From Trebouxia sp. TZW2008 (Eukaryota; Chlorophyta; Trebouxiophyceae; Trebouxiales; Trebouxiaceae), in contig BDIU01000113.1 of NCBI GenBank assembly GCA_002118135.1, positions 1-64,000 on the forward strand: a stretch of 64,000 nt of DNA. Direction: 5' to 3'. A model generated the notes under the pieces. That model was not told the DNA's origin and ran no database searches. It saw nothing but the letters and a program-made list of their open reading frames with translations. Both the position numbers and the translations under genes were made by a program. Of the stretch, positions 1 to 11,379 are shown piece after piece. The first letter of the stretch is position 1, and the number at the start of each line of letters is the position of its first letter.

Positions 1-850
1 GAACAAGCTTTTCCAGCTGAATTCCCTCTAAAGCATTCAATTTCCCACCTTTTGCCACCTTCAAAATGATTAGGTGCAGGTGTGGGCTGCAGCGCATAAG
101 TCCTCTGCTGTCCAAATGTTGTGGCAGTGCAAGAGGGAGGGCAGGTGCAGCTGACTCGGAAATCTAAGGACACAGTTCTGCCGGCAGAACCTGTTGATAC
201 TCTCAGAACAAGCTTTTCCAGCTGAATTCCCTCTAAAGCATTCAATTTCCCACCTTTTGCCACCTTCAGAATGATTAGGTGCAGGTGTGGGCTGCAGCGC
301 ATAAGTCCTCTGCTGTCCAAATGTTGTGGCAGTGCAAGAGGGAGGGCAGGTGCAGCTGACTCGGAGATCTAAGGACACAGTTCTGCCGGCAGAACCTGTT
401 GATACTCTCAGAACAAGCTTTCCAGCTGAAATCCCTCAAAAGCATTCATTTTCCCACCTTTTGCCACATGGAACATGCTTTGATGCAGGTATGGCTTGCA
501 GCGCATCAGCCCCCTGTTATCAAACCTTGTGGCAGTGCAAGGGATAGGTGCAACTGACCCAGGTCAAAATTTCCCAAACGCTGTGTGAGTTTCCCATATG
601 TAGATACTTTCCAGCTGTTTGTCACCTTCACAAGAGTTCCTGATGCAGGTATGGGCTGCAACAAATCAGCCCTCTGTTGTCAAATGTTGTGGCAGTGCAT
701 GAAGGAGGGCAAGTGCAGATGACCTGGACACCTGAGGACATCGTGCTGCCAGCAGAACCTGTTGATATTCTCAGAACAGGCTTCTCCCACGAAATATTTA
801 CTTTACAGCTGTTTGGCACCTTCAGAAAATCAGAAGAGTTGCTTTTGCAG
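1..850 (+). repeat. Tandem copies of the 5' edge of the exon at 851-1051
   Basis: Four imperfect copies of an acceptor plus the start of the downstream exon. Acceptor-like TGCAG sites end at 79, 284, 488 and 648, with the site used at 850. The first two periods are 205 bp and almost identical in sequence; the copy ending at 648 is more diverged. Copies still read fragments such as QEGGQVQ and VLPAEPVD, related to QEGGQVQMTW in the real exon. They lack the exon's 3' half and a donor, so I read them as intronic relics, not exons. The array runs to the left edge and may extend beyond it. Confidence 0.8.
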
Positions 851-3800
851 GTATGGGCTGCAGCGCATCAGTCCTCTGCTGTCAAATGTTGTGGCAGTGC
901 AAGAGGGAGGGCAAGTGCAGATGACCTGGAAACCTAAGGACATGGTTTTGCCAGCTGAGAAGTCCACCCTGAGAATTGAGCCCATGAAGCTGGTTGTGGG
1001 CAAAGGGCACTTTGCCTCTAGGATCATTGACCTGCTGAGACTGAAAGACAGGTGTGTGCTGCATCATTCCTGATTCAAAAGGTCAGCAAAGGGCATTTTG
1101 CCTTGAAGATCATTGACTCAGGAATAGGTGTACGCTCGATAGTGCTTGATCCAAGCTGTCAGCCGACGGCGTTTTGCCTCTGGCTCAGTGACCTTTTGAC
1201 ACTCAAGCACAGGTGTGTGCCGCATAATGCCAGACCCAACATCTTGAGTTGCCAGCTTAATATCTTTGTGAGGCTGATAGCGAGCAAAGGGCATTTTGTC
1301 TCTAGGATCATTGACCTTCTGAGACTCAAGGACAGGTGTGCGCTGCTTCATAGCTGACCCACAGTCTCAAATTGCCATTATCAACACTACAAAGCAAGAC
1401 GTTCAGGATCATTGACTTGCTGAGGCTGAAGGACAGGTACCTGCTGCTTCATGGTAACTGTTGTCTGCATGCATTCTAGCGAGGTTTTGTGACCCAGCTA
1501 GGTGCACAAAGAAACCATGAAACGCCTCCAGATGATTCTGTCCAAAGCCATTTTTTGCCAACGCAAATGAACACTGGAGTGCTGCATCACATTTGATTGA
1601 AAGTCTCAAAGTGCCAGCCTGAAATGTTCCTGTGTAAGTGACATGAACCTATGTACCGATCACATAAACCACAAAAAGCAAAAAAGACATCAGCAAATAC
1701 ATTTCTAGAAAAATGGGAGCCCTTGACCTGGCAAATGCTTGGTCAGCCTGACTGACCTGCCTGTGGTGTTCAGGTCCTGGACTAGCTCCAATTTGCAAGC
1801 ATGGACATCCACTATTGCAGTGGATGTCAAACTTGAAGGTCTGGTCCATACACAATGCCTGGACATATCTGTTACACACAAAGCAAACAAGGGTTCAACA
1901 ACATCCTTTAACCCTCTAACCGACACTAGCTTGACAGCCCTGCTTGTGGTTTCAGGTCTTGGGCCGGCTCCAACTTGCGAGCATGGACGTCCACTATTGC
2001 TGTGGATGTGCATCCTGAAGGTCTGATTCACACACAGCGCCTGGACATACTGTTAGGCACTGGACATGGTCACAAAGGTGAGGCACTGCATGGTGCAGAT
2101 ATCCAGAAATGATGTTGTATGCTGTGCACACTGTCTTTCTCAGTCACAGCAATTTGTCCGAGAAGTCAGAGGCTTGGGGTACAGTCAAGCTGGCCATGCT
2201 TCAAAGCTTTTGGTGTCTCGCACATCATGATTGCCTTGTTGACCAGCATCATGCTGCTCTGATGCACCAGAACACAGGATTGGTAATGACCATTTGACTG
2301 AAATGGCTGACGGACAATGTGACTGACTACTTGCTAAACTGAATGACTGCACTCTTGACCCGACTTTTGACAAAGTCTTTGAACTCTACTTGGCAGACTG
2401 TCTGACTGCCTGCGTGGTGGCAGGAGTGCACCTTTGACGACGATGATCGACCAATGCCTGAAAGACTGCCTGTCTCCCTGACTCATTGCGAGAAGTCTGG
2501 ATTTGACAATTGTGCATGTGGGGCCGTGTGCACCTGACTCAGGATAGTGCCCTGGACATGACCCCAGATTAGTGCAGACTAACCAGCTGATTAGTCAATT
2601 GATGAACAGCTTGTCTGTCTGACTGACTGTGGGAATGTGCTGTGAGAGGCGTGCACCTATGCATGTGGGGCAGTGTGGACCCTACTAACGACAGTGTCCT
2701 AGACATGACCCTGGGTTTCCCGTCAGACACCCTAACCATGGCTGGTCTGAAGGATGTGCCTCAAAATGGCTTGCTGACCCTCAAGACCACAGGAACAGCT
2801 GAGATGACTAAACGTTTCCTTGGCAACTTGTCTGCCTGACTGAATTTGGGACTGCAGTCATTGCAGGAGTGCACCTGTGCATGTGGGGTAGTGTTGCTCC
2901 AATCAATGACAGTGCCCTAGACATGACTGTGGAATCTTAATCCAACACCATGGCTGGTCTCAAAGGTGTCATTCAAGATGGCATGCTTACCCTCAAACCC
3001 ACAGACACAAGCATGAAGAACTGATCAGACGACCAGACAGTTCATTGGCAAATTGTATGTCTGATTAACTGTGGGAGTGTGATGTGACAGGCATGCACCT
3101 GTGCATGTGGGGCAGCGTGGACCCTACTACTGACAGCGCCCTAGACATGACCCTGGGTTTCCCGTCAGACACCCTAACCATGGCTGGTCTGACGGGAGTA
3201 CCTCAGAATGGCATGTTTACTCTTAAAATCACAGGCACAGCTGAGAATCCAAAGGTTGATTGGTCAAGGTGAGTGCATGCTGGACTATCTGAGTTTTGTG
3301 CACCTATGACCTGAGTTCTGTCTCGCTTTGTAATGGCCATGCCTGCGTCGCTGTCTGCAGTGCAAATGCGTGTACAGCTGAGAATTCAAAGGTTGATTGG
3401 TCAGGGTGAGAGGATGCTGGACTACCTTTGGTAGTCTCAAGCAAAGCAAGATCTGAGGCCTGCTTACTGTCTTGTGCTGTGCAGGCCTACATTGCAGTGT
3501 GTTTTGGGAAGTTACATGTACAGATATGAGGGCATGCAAGACACTTGAATGCCGCCTGTACAAAAGTACATGACACAAACAGCAATTGTACTCTGAGCAG
3601 TACAATTATTGAGGCCATGTTGTATCAAGTTTGCCCCACCTTTCCAAACCAGAAATGTGTTGATGCAGGGCATACAACAAGCTGACATCTGCTGCGCTTG
3701 CATGGCAGTCACAAGCCCCAGATTCTGATGAACCAGTATCCGTCCAGCAGGCATTAGTCAACAAGGGTCTGCAAGGACTAAACAAGCTGCACCACAAAGT

Positions 3801-3927
3801 CACTACACCCAAGAAGGATGTGGGAGAGGGTGAAAAGGCAAATCCAGTCACTATACCAACACCAGTTGCCGATCTGCCATGGGAAACAGAGTCAAGCGTG
3901 GTTGATAATTCTGCTCATGACTTGTAG
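851..3927 (+). CDS. AsmA/TamB-like protein, C-terminal half (5' end outside window)
   Basis: Exons 851-1051, 1956-2077, 3091-3268 and 3669-3927 (stop TAG) join with matching phases into about 252 residues. The 5' exons lie to the left of the window. The protein reads through YGLQRISPLLSNV, QEGGQVQMTWKPKD, a WTSTIAVDV strand, LCMWGSVD, DMTLGFPSDTL and GTAENPKVDW, then a polar tail ending LPWETESSVVDNSAHDL. Alternating beta-strand blocks and a G-T-x-x-x-P-K-V-x-W motif are typical of AsmA/TamB-type bridge-like proteins of bacterial and plastid envelopes, which is the basis of the call. The family is an inference from motifs; that this is a real gene is much surer, because four exons connect in frame with good splice sites. 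Each of the first three exons is flanked by decayed copies of itself. Confidence 0.6.
1052..1440 (+). repeat. Copies of the 3' edge of exon 851-1051
   Basis: Downstream of the donor at 1051 the exon's last 45-60 bases recur with their donor in about four decayed copies: near 1085-1130, 1155-1211, 1280-1335 (GACAG|GTGTG kept) and 1400-1436 (GACAG|GTACC). The 1280-1335 copy still encodes HFVSRIIDLLRLKDR-like sequence. They lack the exon's 5' part. Confidence 0.7.
1739..1955 (+). repeat. Decayed upstream copy of exon 1956-2077
   Basis: A copy about 182 bp upstream of the used acceptor (1955), with its own TTCAG ending at 1773. It carries an in-frame TAG soon after the acceptor, so it is a dead exon copy inside the intron. 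Confidence 0.7.
2400..3410 (+). repeat. Copies of exon 3091-3268 on both sides of it
   Basis: Upstream of the used acceptor at 3090 there are copies near 2420-2570 (poor), 2645-2800 (nearly complete and open, reading HLCMWGSVDPTNDS and PSDTLTMAGLKDVP) and 2862-3010 (deletion and frame damage). Downstream, 3350-3410 repeats only the exon's last bases with a donor-like GGGTGAGA. The 2645-2800 copy is the best candidate for an alternative exon, but it lacks the NPKVDW end and an obvious donor. Confidence 0.75.
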
Positions 3928-6865
3928 CTGCAGTGATACAAATTGTATTAGCTGTTTTAGCACGTCATTGTGCCACACAGGATCTTCTGTTTGGTACAGC
4001 TGAAGTCAAACACCTCTCAATGTGGCAAGCATACAATTTGCTGGATTGTTACTTTGCATAGAATGCTGCAAAAGCTTCAATGGCCAGACTGAAGTTGTTG
4101 CAGTAAACAGCGCAACAGCCTTTGCATTGCCAAGCACTGTTGCTTTTGCATTCACCTTGTAGCAAAGCACGAAACACTATGACCGACCGTGTGACGTTCC
4201 AGCACACATACTGTATGTAGCAGCTGTCAGCAGCAGAGCTATTTCCTTGATGTGGTTGTGTTGATATAACACAAATATGGCGTTGATAGTAACACCATGG
4301 CCATCTCAGCCGCCTGCAGCTAAAAGCTGCATACGTGGACAGGGTATACCGCGAGGAGGTGTGGCCATGTAGTACCCCACAAAATTTGCAACACCCCTGC
4401 CTCAAGCTAGCGGCCATACTAGTGGGAGGGCATGCTGGTCATGCAGTACAACCACAACTTTGCAACTCCCCTGCCTCAAGCTTGCGGCCACGCTAGGGAG
4501 TGCATGCTGCCCAGGAGGAAGCAAGACTTCACAGCCAGGAACCAACATCTGGGCTTCAGCATCATATCACACAATCTGTGACCAGAAAGCAAGGCTTCGA
4601 CACCCGAGAGTGGATGCCTTGCTCCCATGCATTCCGCATTGTCACAGGAAAGGGCGTGACGCTGGTTCCACCCACACCATTAACTCAGGGACAAGATGGC
4701 AAGCATCTCGGGCAACCGAAATCGCCCGGACTCACGTGAGCCAGGAAGCAGACCACCTGTGGGTGCCCGTACCTGACTTCCAAAGTGACTGTGATTGAAG
4801 GCGTAGCCAGCCGAAGCAGCCTGCAATCAGACAATACCAAGGCAACAATCTAGAATTTCGCTCAACAAGTGCGGTCACCTCCACAGGCACAGTGGCTGTC
4901 CAGCGTCAGCAGGCCTCAAGATCTGCACACAAGAATTGTCAGAATATTTCGAAGGACCAAGCAAGTGTGCCACACGCCTGGCTGAGGTGTCATTTTGAAG
5001 CGAATTTGGAATCTGCAACTTCGACTAAGGGCATTTACAAGGGCTGCTCGGTCAAGATTTAACGCAACGCCCTTGGGACCAGGCTGGCAACACAAAGGCG
5101 CCTTTTTTTGACTGCACCCTCACATTTGCTCGGCACTCCGTACCTTCTAGCTCGCTACCTGACCTTCCGGCCCGTCAAGCATCTCGTCGGCCACTGAGCC
5201 GTGGCCCAGTACCGCTGGACCATTGTAGTAGGCTTGTCTTGCCTTTCTGTTTGTTTGGAAGGGATGCAACGGTCTAGTACTACCTGTGCCTTGCCCACAG
5301 CCTCAGCAATCGTAGCTTGGTGTGCGACAGCTATTGTCAAGCTTTTGCACAAGCAGCTGTCTGGCTGTAGCATCCAGGTAGTTGAGGTAAGAACTGCTAT
5401 GCTGCAACAGTCACCTGGTTTGAATCAGCAGTGCTGCAACACCTCACCGTTGTACACTGTTGAAAAGCCTTCCACAGTCCTCCAAGGCGTAGCCCCCTGG
5501 GACCGTCGTGCAAGCTTGTCCGTCGTTGTCCCTCGGAGTTGCCTGGACCTCCTCTGCATCGTCCGGGATCCAGCTGTCCTCCAGTAGTGATCTTCGCAAC
5601 GGTCGGGGCTGCACCAGAACCGTTACCAGTCAACCGCGATATCAGGTGAGCATGCGCACTGTTGCCTATCAGCATCCAACACTGCCAAAATTTCCAAACT
5701 GCCTGGTTTTGCCCACCAGGGCCCAGTACTGCCTAGCTTTGGCCTATTGTTGTACACCATTGTTCACATTCTGCCAATTTTTGCCCATCTCTGGCCTATT
5801 TTGCTTACCAGAGCCCACTGCTGGCTCGCCATGGCCCAGTCCTGCCTACCATGGCCCAGTCCTGCCTATGCTGTGCCTACCATTGCCCAGTGCTGCCTAC
5901 CTTAGCACAACATCTGCCCAGGCTTGCCTACTGGCTTACCATTTCCAACACCACAACCACCTTCTTCTCTTGCAACCTGATGATCTCCAGTTGGCATGTG
6001 GGTGCCTGGAGTGATAGGCGGGATGCTTATGGCCACACGTCCTCGTCGTGCATCCTGGTAACGCTTGCTTCTGCAAGCGGCTGAGATGGCCATGCTGGTT
6101 TTGATATCCAGCTTAAAAATGGTGTGTTGTTCACGCCTTCATTCAGGACTTGACACTCTTATCACCTTTGCAGCAGTTTACTGCAAATACAGGTTGGTGC
6201 ATTGTTGTGTGCGATAATACATGAGCTCACTCAAAGCAGCTTGACAAGCAACTTTGCGAATGGCCTCAGGATGAACAGTGACATGCAATTGCATGCACTG
6301 TTTGTCTGCAGCAATTAAGCTCAACTAACTGCATCAGCTTATTGTGTGTAATCTACCGCTGAGGTTTGCTGACTCTGAGCTTGGCTGATGCCAGCACTTC
6401 TTTGCAGTGCTGTTCATGTTTCGCAACTGTACTTGGATCAAGACTACGAAGTCTCCATAAGAATGAAGAACAGGGGCTGTACAGCCTGCATCAGGCTTGC
6501 TGAGCACATAAACATGGCCTTCTGAGTTTGCCTTCACAAAAGCCTGCCATAGCAAGACAGCAGAGTGCTTCTTTCAGACACTGACAGTGCTGCTTGCAGG
6601 TAAAGCTGTTGCTGCACAAAATTCGCAAGTGGTACTTTGACTCTGATGAGTGCGTGATGTCTTCACAAATGCACTGACCAAGTGAAGCTGCTGACATCTG
6701 CAGTTCTTACATTGATTGCATTAAATATACATCTGCAATTGGAGCATTCGCTGCGGTGCTAGCTTCAGCGTTTAACAGCTACATGATCTGTCACACAACC
6801 ACCGTCATAGCATTGCTAGCATGCAGTCACTGTCAATTAACTCTAAGCACCACTGTGCATGGGCT
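3928..6865. other. Intergenic stretch, 3' flanks plus unassigned sequence
   Basis: No gene could be modelled. It begins with the 3' flank of the AsmA-like gene and ends with the 3' flank of the CCAR1 homologue, where a TGTAA (minus strand, 6711-6707) lies 155 nt past the stop. Around 4345-4400 and 4450-4500 a 55-60 bp segment is duplicated. An open plus-strand stretch at 4500-4739 has no family I recognise. The segments 4985-5660 and 6010-6075 are rich in CG dinucleotides, as are gene starts elsewhere in the window, so an unrecognised small gene or promoter may lie here. Confidence 0.4.
5690..5945. repeat. Degenerate short tandem repeat (GCCCAGT.CTGCCTACC type)
   Basis: A run of imperfect units of roughly 20 bp built on GCCCAGTCCTGCCTACCATG, including adjacent copies at 5830-5870. 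Plus-strand frames through it give low-complexity protein and are probably not coding. Confidence 0.6.
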
Positions 6866-9800
6866 TCACTCAGCAGTAACAGGCTGATCTGTGATGAGCC
6901 TATAGTAGATGCGATCAGTTCTGATGATGCGAGATTTGTCTGAGTTGCCAGTTGTCTCTGCCACACTTGCACACAGATCCTTGACTTGTCTGTAGGACAG
7001 CTTGAGACCCAGGTTGTGCAGAATGCGCCGCATATCCTCTGTCTTGATGTACCCAGTGCCTATAGTGCATTTATACAGTTACAATAGGGCACCAAAGCAC
7101 AATCACTGTGCTTGCATGCAGGACCCTGAGCGCTACAGCAAATAGTACAGACTTTGCACACACTTGCTGCAGACAATTGTTAGACAGTACAGCAACTTGT
7201 GGCTGCAGAGACACTCAACAAGACAACATTCTCAAGGAAAGACATGCAATAGGGGCAGTACCGTTTGCTGGCTGCATTGATACCTTTACTCAATGTACAA
7301 GGCCATTTATCTTGGTGACGTGAGCAGTCGTCACGCACAGGAATCACTGCAAATGCAAAGCCCAAGCACTTGTCCTGTGATTTAACTGCAGCGCAGCATG
7401 GCAGGCCCACCTGTCTTGTCAAAGTATCTGAAGGCGCGCAGCAACTCCTCATCAACCACCACCTTCTCCTTCTCCTTTTCTTTCTCCTTGCCCTCTTTGC
7501 TGCTCTCGCTTTTCTCAGCAGCCTTGTCTTTGGCAGCAGACTTATCATCTTTTGCAGCAGACTTATCCTCCTTGGCTGCTGTTGGTTTCTCATCCTTTTC
7601 TGCTGGGTTGGTTTCAGTTGCCTCAGCTGTTGCTGCTGGTGTGTCAGTGGCGTCTGCATCTTTCATGTCAACATCAGCAGCAGCTGCCTGCTCTGAGCTG
7701 TCCACCTTGACGCTTGTGCCTCCTACATGGTGTTTCCGCATTGCCTTTGTTGAGTACTCAGCCACAGTTGTGTTTCTGACCTTACTAAAAATTGTGACAA
7801 GGAGTTGACACTGGTGTCACACAGGCAGCCAAGCTTGCTCACGCACAAGCCACATTATTGTATGCTATTATGCTACAGAAAGGCCTTGTTTACAGAAGCC
7901 TCGGAGGGGTAATGTTTGACAGACAATCATGGACACCTGATGTGCACGAGCGTCAGGCGAGACAGATTTGCAAGCTTTGCGATTACTTGCAAATCTGAGT
8001 TGAAGCTGTGTACAATAGATGAGGCTAGGAAGCATTCAGATTCTGATGAAAGCTCCCAAAAGCCTTTGTGTGTGTGGACTGACCTGAAGCAGGTGCTGGG
8101 GGTGGGTCTGCTGGGGCGGAGGGAACCCCCTCTGCAGCAGCAGGGGTGGTGGCTGAGGCCCCCTCAGCCTTGTCAGGGGTGCTGTCAGGAGTCTGCTTCT
8201 CCTCTGCCGCCTCCTCAGCTGGCTCCTCTACTTCCACACTTGCCTGCTGCATGACAGCATAGTGCTGTTGGACGTTACTGCCAATGTCAGTTGCCCTGCC
8301 CAACCTTCCCATTGGCATATGCAGCCTTCTCAGAATGGATTCCCACTGGCATATGCAGCCTTCCCGGAATGGAAGATTCACGCTGATGCTTGCTACCAAC
8401 TTCTAGCAAAGTGCCAACTTCTAGCAAAGTGCCAACTACAATGCAGACGTGTCAATGCAACATTGTGGTTTGCAGACATGACAATCAATCTTGTATTAGC
8501 TGGTAAAGAAAGGTGTGGGCTAGCCAACAACCTAGTGTCTGGCTGACGCACTAAGCTGCTGATTACACAAAGTGTGAGACATGAGATACACCAGATGCAG
8601 CTGTGTCTTTCCTGTGCCTCACCACCATTCAGTGATGTCACAAGCAAATGCAAGTCTGTCACAGGCAGACATGCCTTGACATGACCAGGGTAAAGACAAA
8701 GGGAAACAAAGGTGGTACCTTGCGGCCCCTGCCTCGGCCCCCTCTACCCCTGCCACGGCCCCTGCCTCGCCCAGCCCCTGACTTGCGGGCGCCCTTCTTG
8801 GTCTTGGCGGTTGAGGCACTGCTGGGCTCTGCCGCCTCCTCAGCTGCCTGCATCATGTAAGGTCAAAATGTTGTATCTAGGCACAAGTTCGCTGCCTTGA
8901 GAGCAGCAACCTAGGCTGCTTCTGCCCACAGAGACTCCTGATATGTCGCCTAACAGTGCGTAACTTTGTTTCTTAGGGACAAGGATGCGCTGCCCCTTGA
9001 TTTTGCCTCAAAGACGTGACCCTAAGTTGTGTGTAAAGTCTATGACTGCAAGATGGCGTTTGAGAAAGGGTCTGCTGCCCGGTATGCATGTGTGCCATGC
9101 ACACTGCAACAAGGTAGTATGTTAAGATACACCCAAAAGACCAGGTGAATATCTGATGACTGGGAACACCACTTCAAGATCCCAATGCTGCAGGTGGTCT
9201 AGTAGTTTGACAATGCGGTCTACCACAACTGCACACTCCTTGTCTGTGCGATCACAGCAGCGTCCTAATCAAGCAGCGCTACCGTGAACACTGCCCTCAA
9301 CTATGCAATGCCCTTGAAATGCTGGCTTGACCACAGCAAACAATGCTTAGTGCCAAAAACCAAGACGCAAACCCGTCTTGAGCTAGAAATGTAGCAGACA
9401 GGCAGGGTGAGAGGAAATTGCATTTGCACAGTATGACTTTCAAAACTTTGTAAGCGCAATTCATTGCCTCTGTGTACCCATTGCGGGATTAGAGAACCTC
9501 AGTAGAAGGCACATAACCAAGCTGAACCCTGATGACAAGAGAAGGCTGACTTGCACCCCTTCTGCTGCCTTGGCATCAGCACCTTCAGTGAGCACTTCAA
9601 GGTGAAGTGCTTCATATTTAATCATGCTGGCTCAGCTCTGGGCAGCCCCTTGCCGGGCCCCCCTTTTGAGGTCAGGACAGAGCTCAGAGGAGGGGGCTGA
9701 CTCGGGGCCACAACGTGCACTGACCCAGCCAACAGTCTGACCAGTGGCAGAAGCCAATACACAAAGCCGTTGTCAAGCCAGGACTGGAGGACAAGACGGG

Positions 9801-11348
9801 GCAGAAGAAAGTTTTGTTGGCACAAAATAGCTTGTACAGAATCATTTGGAGGCAATTCACTGCTTGTATGCGCACCCAGCTGGATTGTAGAACCTCAAAG
9901 CAAAGCATGCAATTGGTGATAGACAAGTATGATCAGAACAGGCTGACCTGCTCCCCTTCCACTGCCTTGGCAATCGCGCACCTTCACTGAGCAGTTCACC
10001 TTGAAGTGCTTCATAGCTGACCCTGCTGACTCAGCTCTGGGCGGCCCCCTGCCAGCCCCACCCTCTGAGGTCAGGGTAGAGCTCAGATGATGAGACTAAC
10101 TCGGGGCCACCAAGTGCATGAACCCAGTCAAAAGTCTGATCAGTGGCAGAAGCCAATACACAAAGCTGTTGTCAAGCCAGGACTGCACAAACAGACAAAA
10201 GGGTAAGGCATACCTGTTACCTACCTCGCGTTCACGTGGGCACAAGTGTCAACCAATCAATCAATCAACCAACCAACCAAGCTGTCAAGACAGGACTGCA
10301 CAAATAGACAGTGTATGAAGAGCTGACCTGCTCCCCTTCCACTGCCTTGGCGTCAGCACCTTCAGCAGACTCTGCAGGAGATGCCTGGACAGCTTCCTCA
10401 GCTTCTGACTTGCCTTCTGCCTTGGCTTCAGCTTTGGCTTCTGCCTGGGGTTGTGACTCGGCGACAGCATCAGTCATCTTAGTGTCCTCTGCCTGCAGCC
10501 AAGCGTAACCCATGTGTCAGTCTGACTGGTACTTACTAATTAGACATTGTCTGTGAGGCCCGGAATGGGTGTTGAGACAGTGCAGAGCATTGATTGACTG
10601 ATTGTATGGCATGTCTGACAGGCTTCAGCATCACCAGTCAACACAGCCATATGAAGCTGAATCCTGCTTTTGGCTCAAGCAGTTAATCCCACCTGCTAAT
10701 TGCGTGATGATGACTTTGGACCTCTGATCAGCCCTTTTGTAGAAAGATTTTTTGCAGTGTTGGTTCTGAATGCTGTGTTAGAATGCAAACCCCTCTCGCT
10801 AAAGCATCAGCTAAGCGCAACTGCAATTGTCGGGCGCACAAATGAGCTGAGGCAGTTCTTCTTCAGAAAGCTTCAGGAGCTCTAACAGTCACAGAGCCCA
10901 CAGCTGTTGTGTCTATGACTGCTGCACAGAGGTGCCCCTCCTGCTACTGTGATTCAGCCTACCTCTGTTGTGTTTTGAGCATGACAACAGAGGGTGACTG
11001 TGGTACAGCAGCAGCAGGAGCATGTGCAGCCTTGATGAGGCATTGCGCAGCAATGCCTACAGCAATGAAGATATTGCAACAAGTGCTTGCTAATGTGAGA
11101 GGCAAGCATTGCTACGTTGTAGTTGAAGAGGTGTTGATGTCTCTGACAGCTTGTAGGGACTGATTGCTTGGGAGAAAGACCAGATAGTGACAAGCGAAAC
11201 CAGCACATTGTTAGCACCTGAAGCAGCAATCAGGGCCAGACAGGCGGGATTAAGGTGGCTGATAGGTGCCAGCCAGTTAAGCAACTCAAGTGGAGGCAGA
11301 GAAGCAGGGGCAAAACTTCATTGGGAGGGAAGGGGGGGGGGGGGGGNN

Positions 11349-11379
<31 letters not shown>

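Noticed and set aside
4460..4798. Plus-strand open frames of 79-112 codons as a small gene
   Set aside because: No recognisable domain, no supported splice sites and partial overlap with a local duplication. Left as unassigned rather than called a gene.
7180..7659. A 159-codon basic open frame
   Set aside because: It is a shifted frame of the Lys/Glu-rich exon 23 of the CCAR1 homologue.
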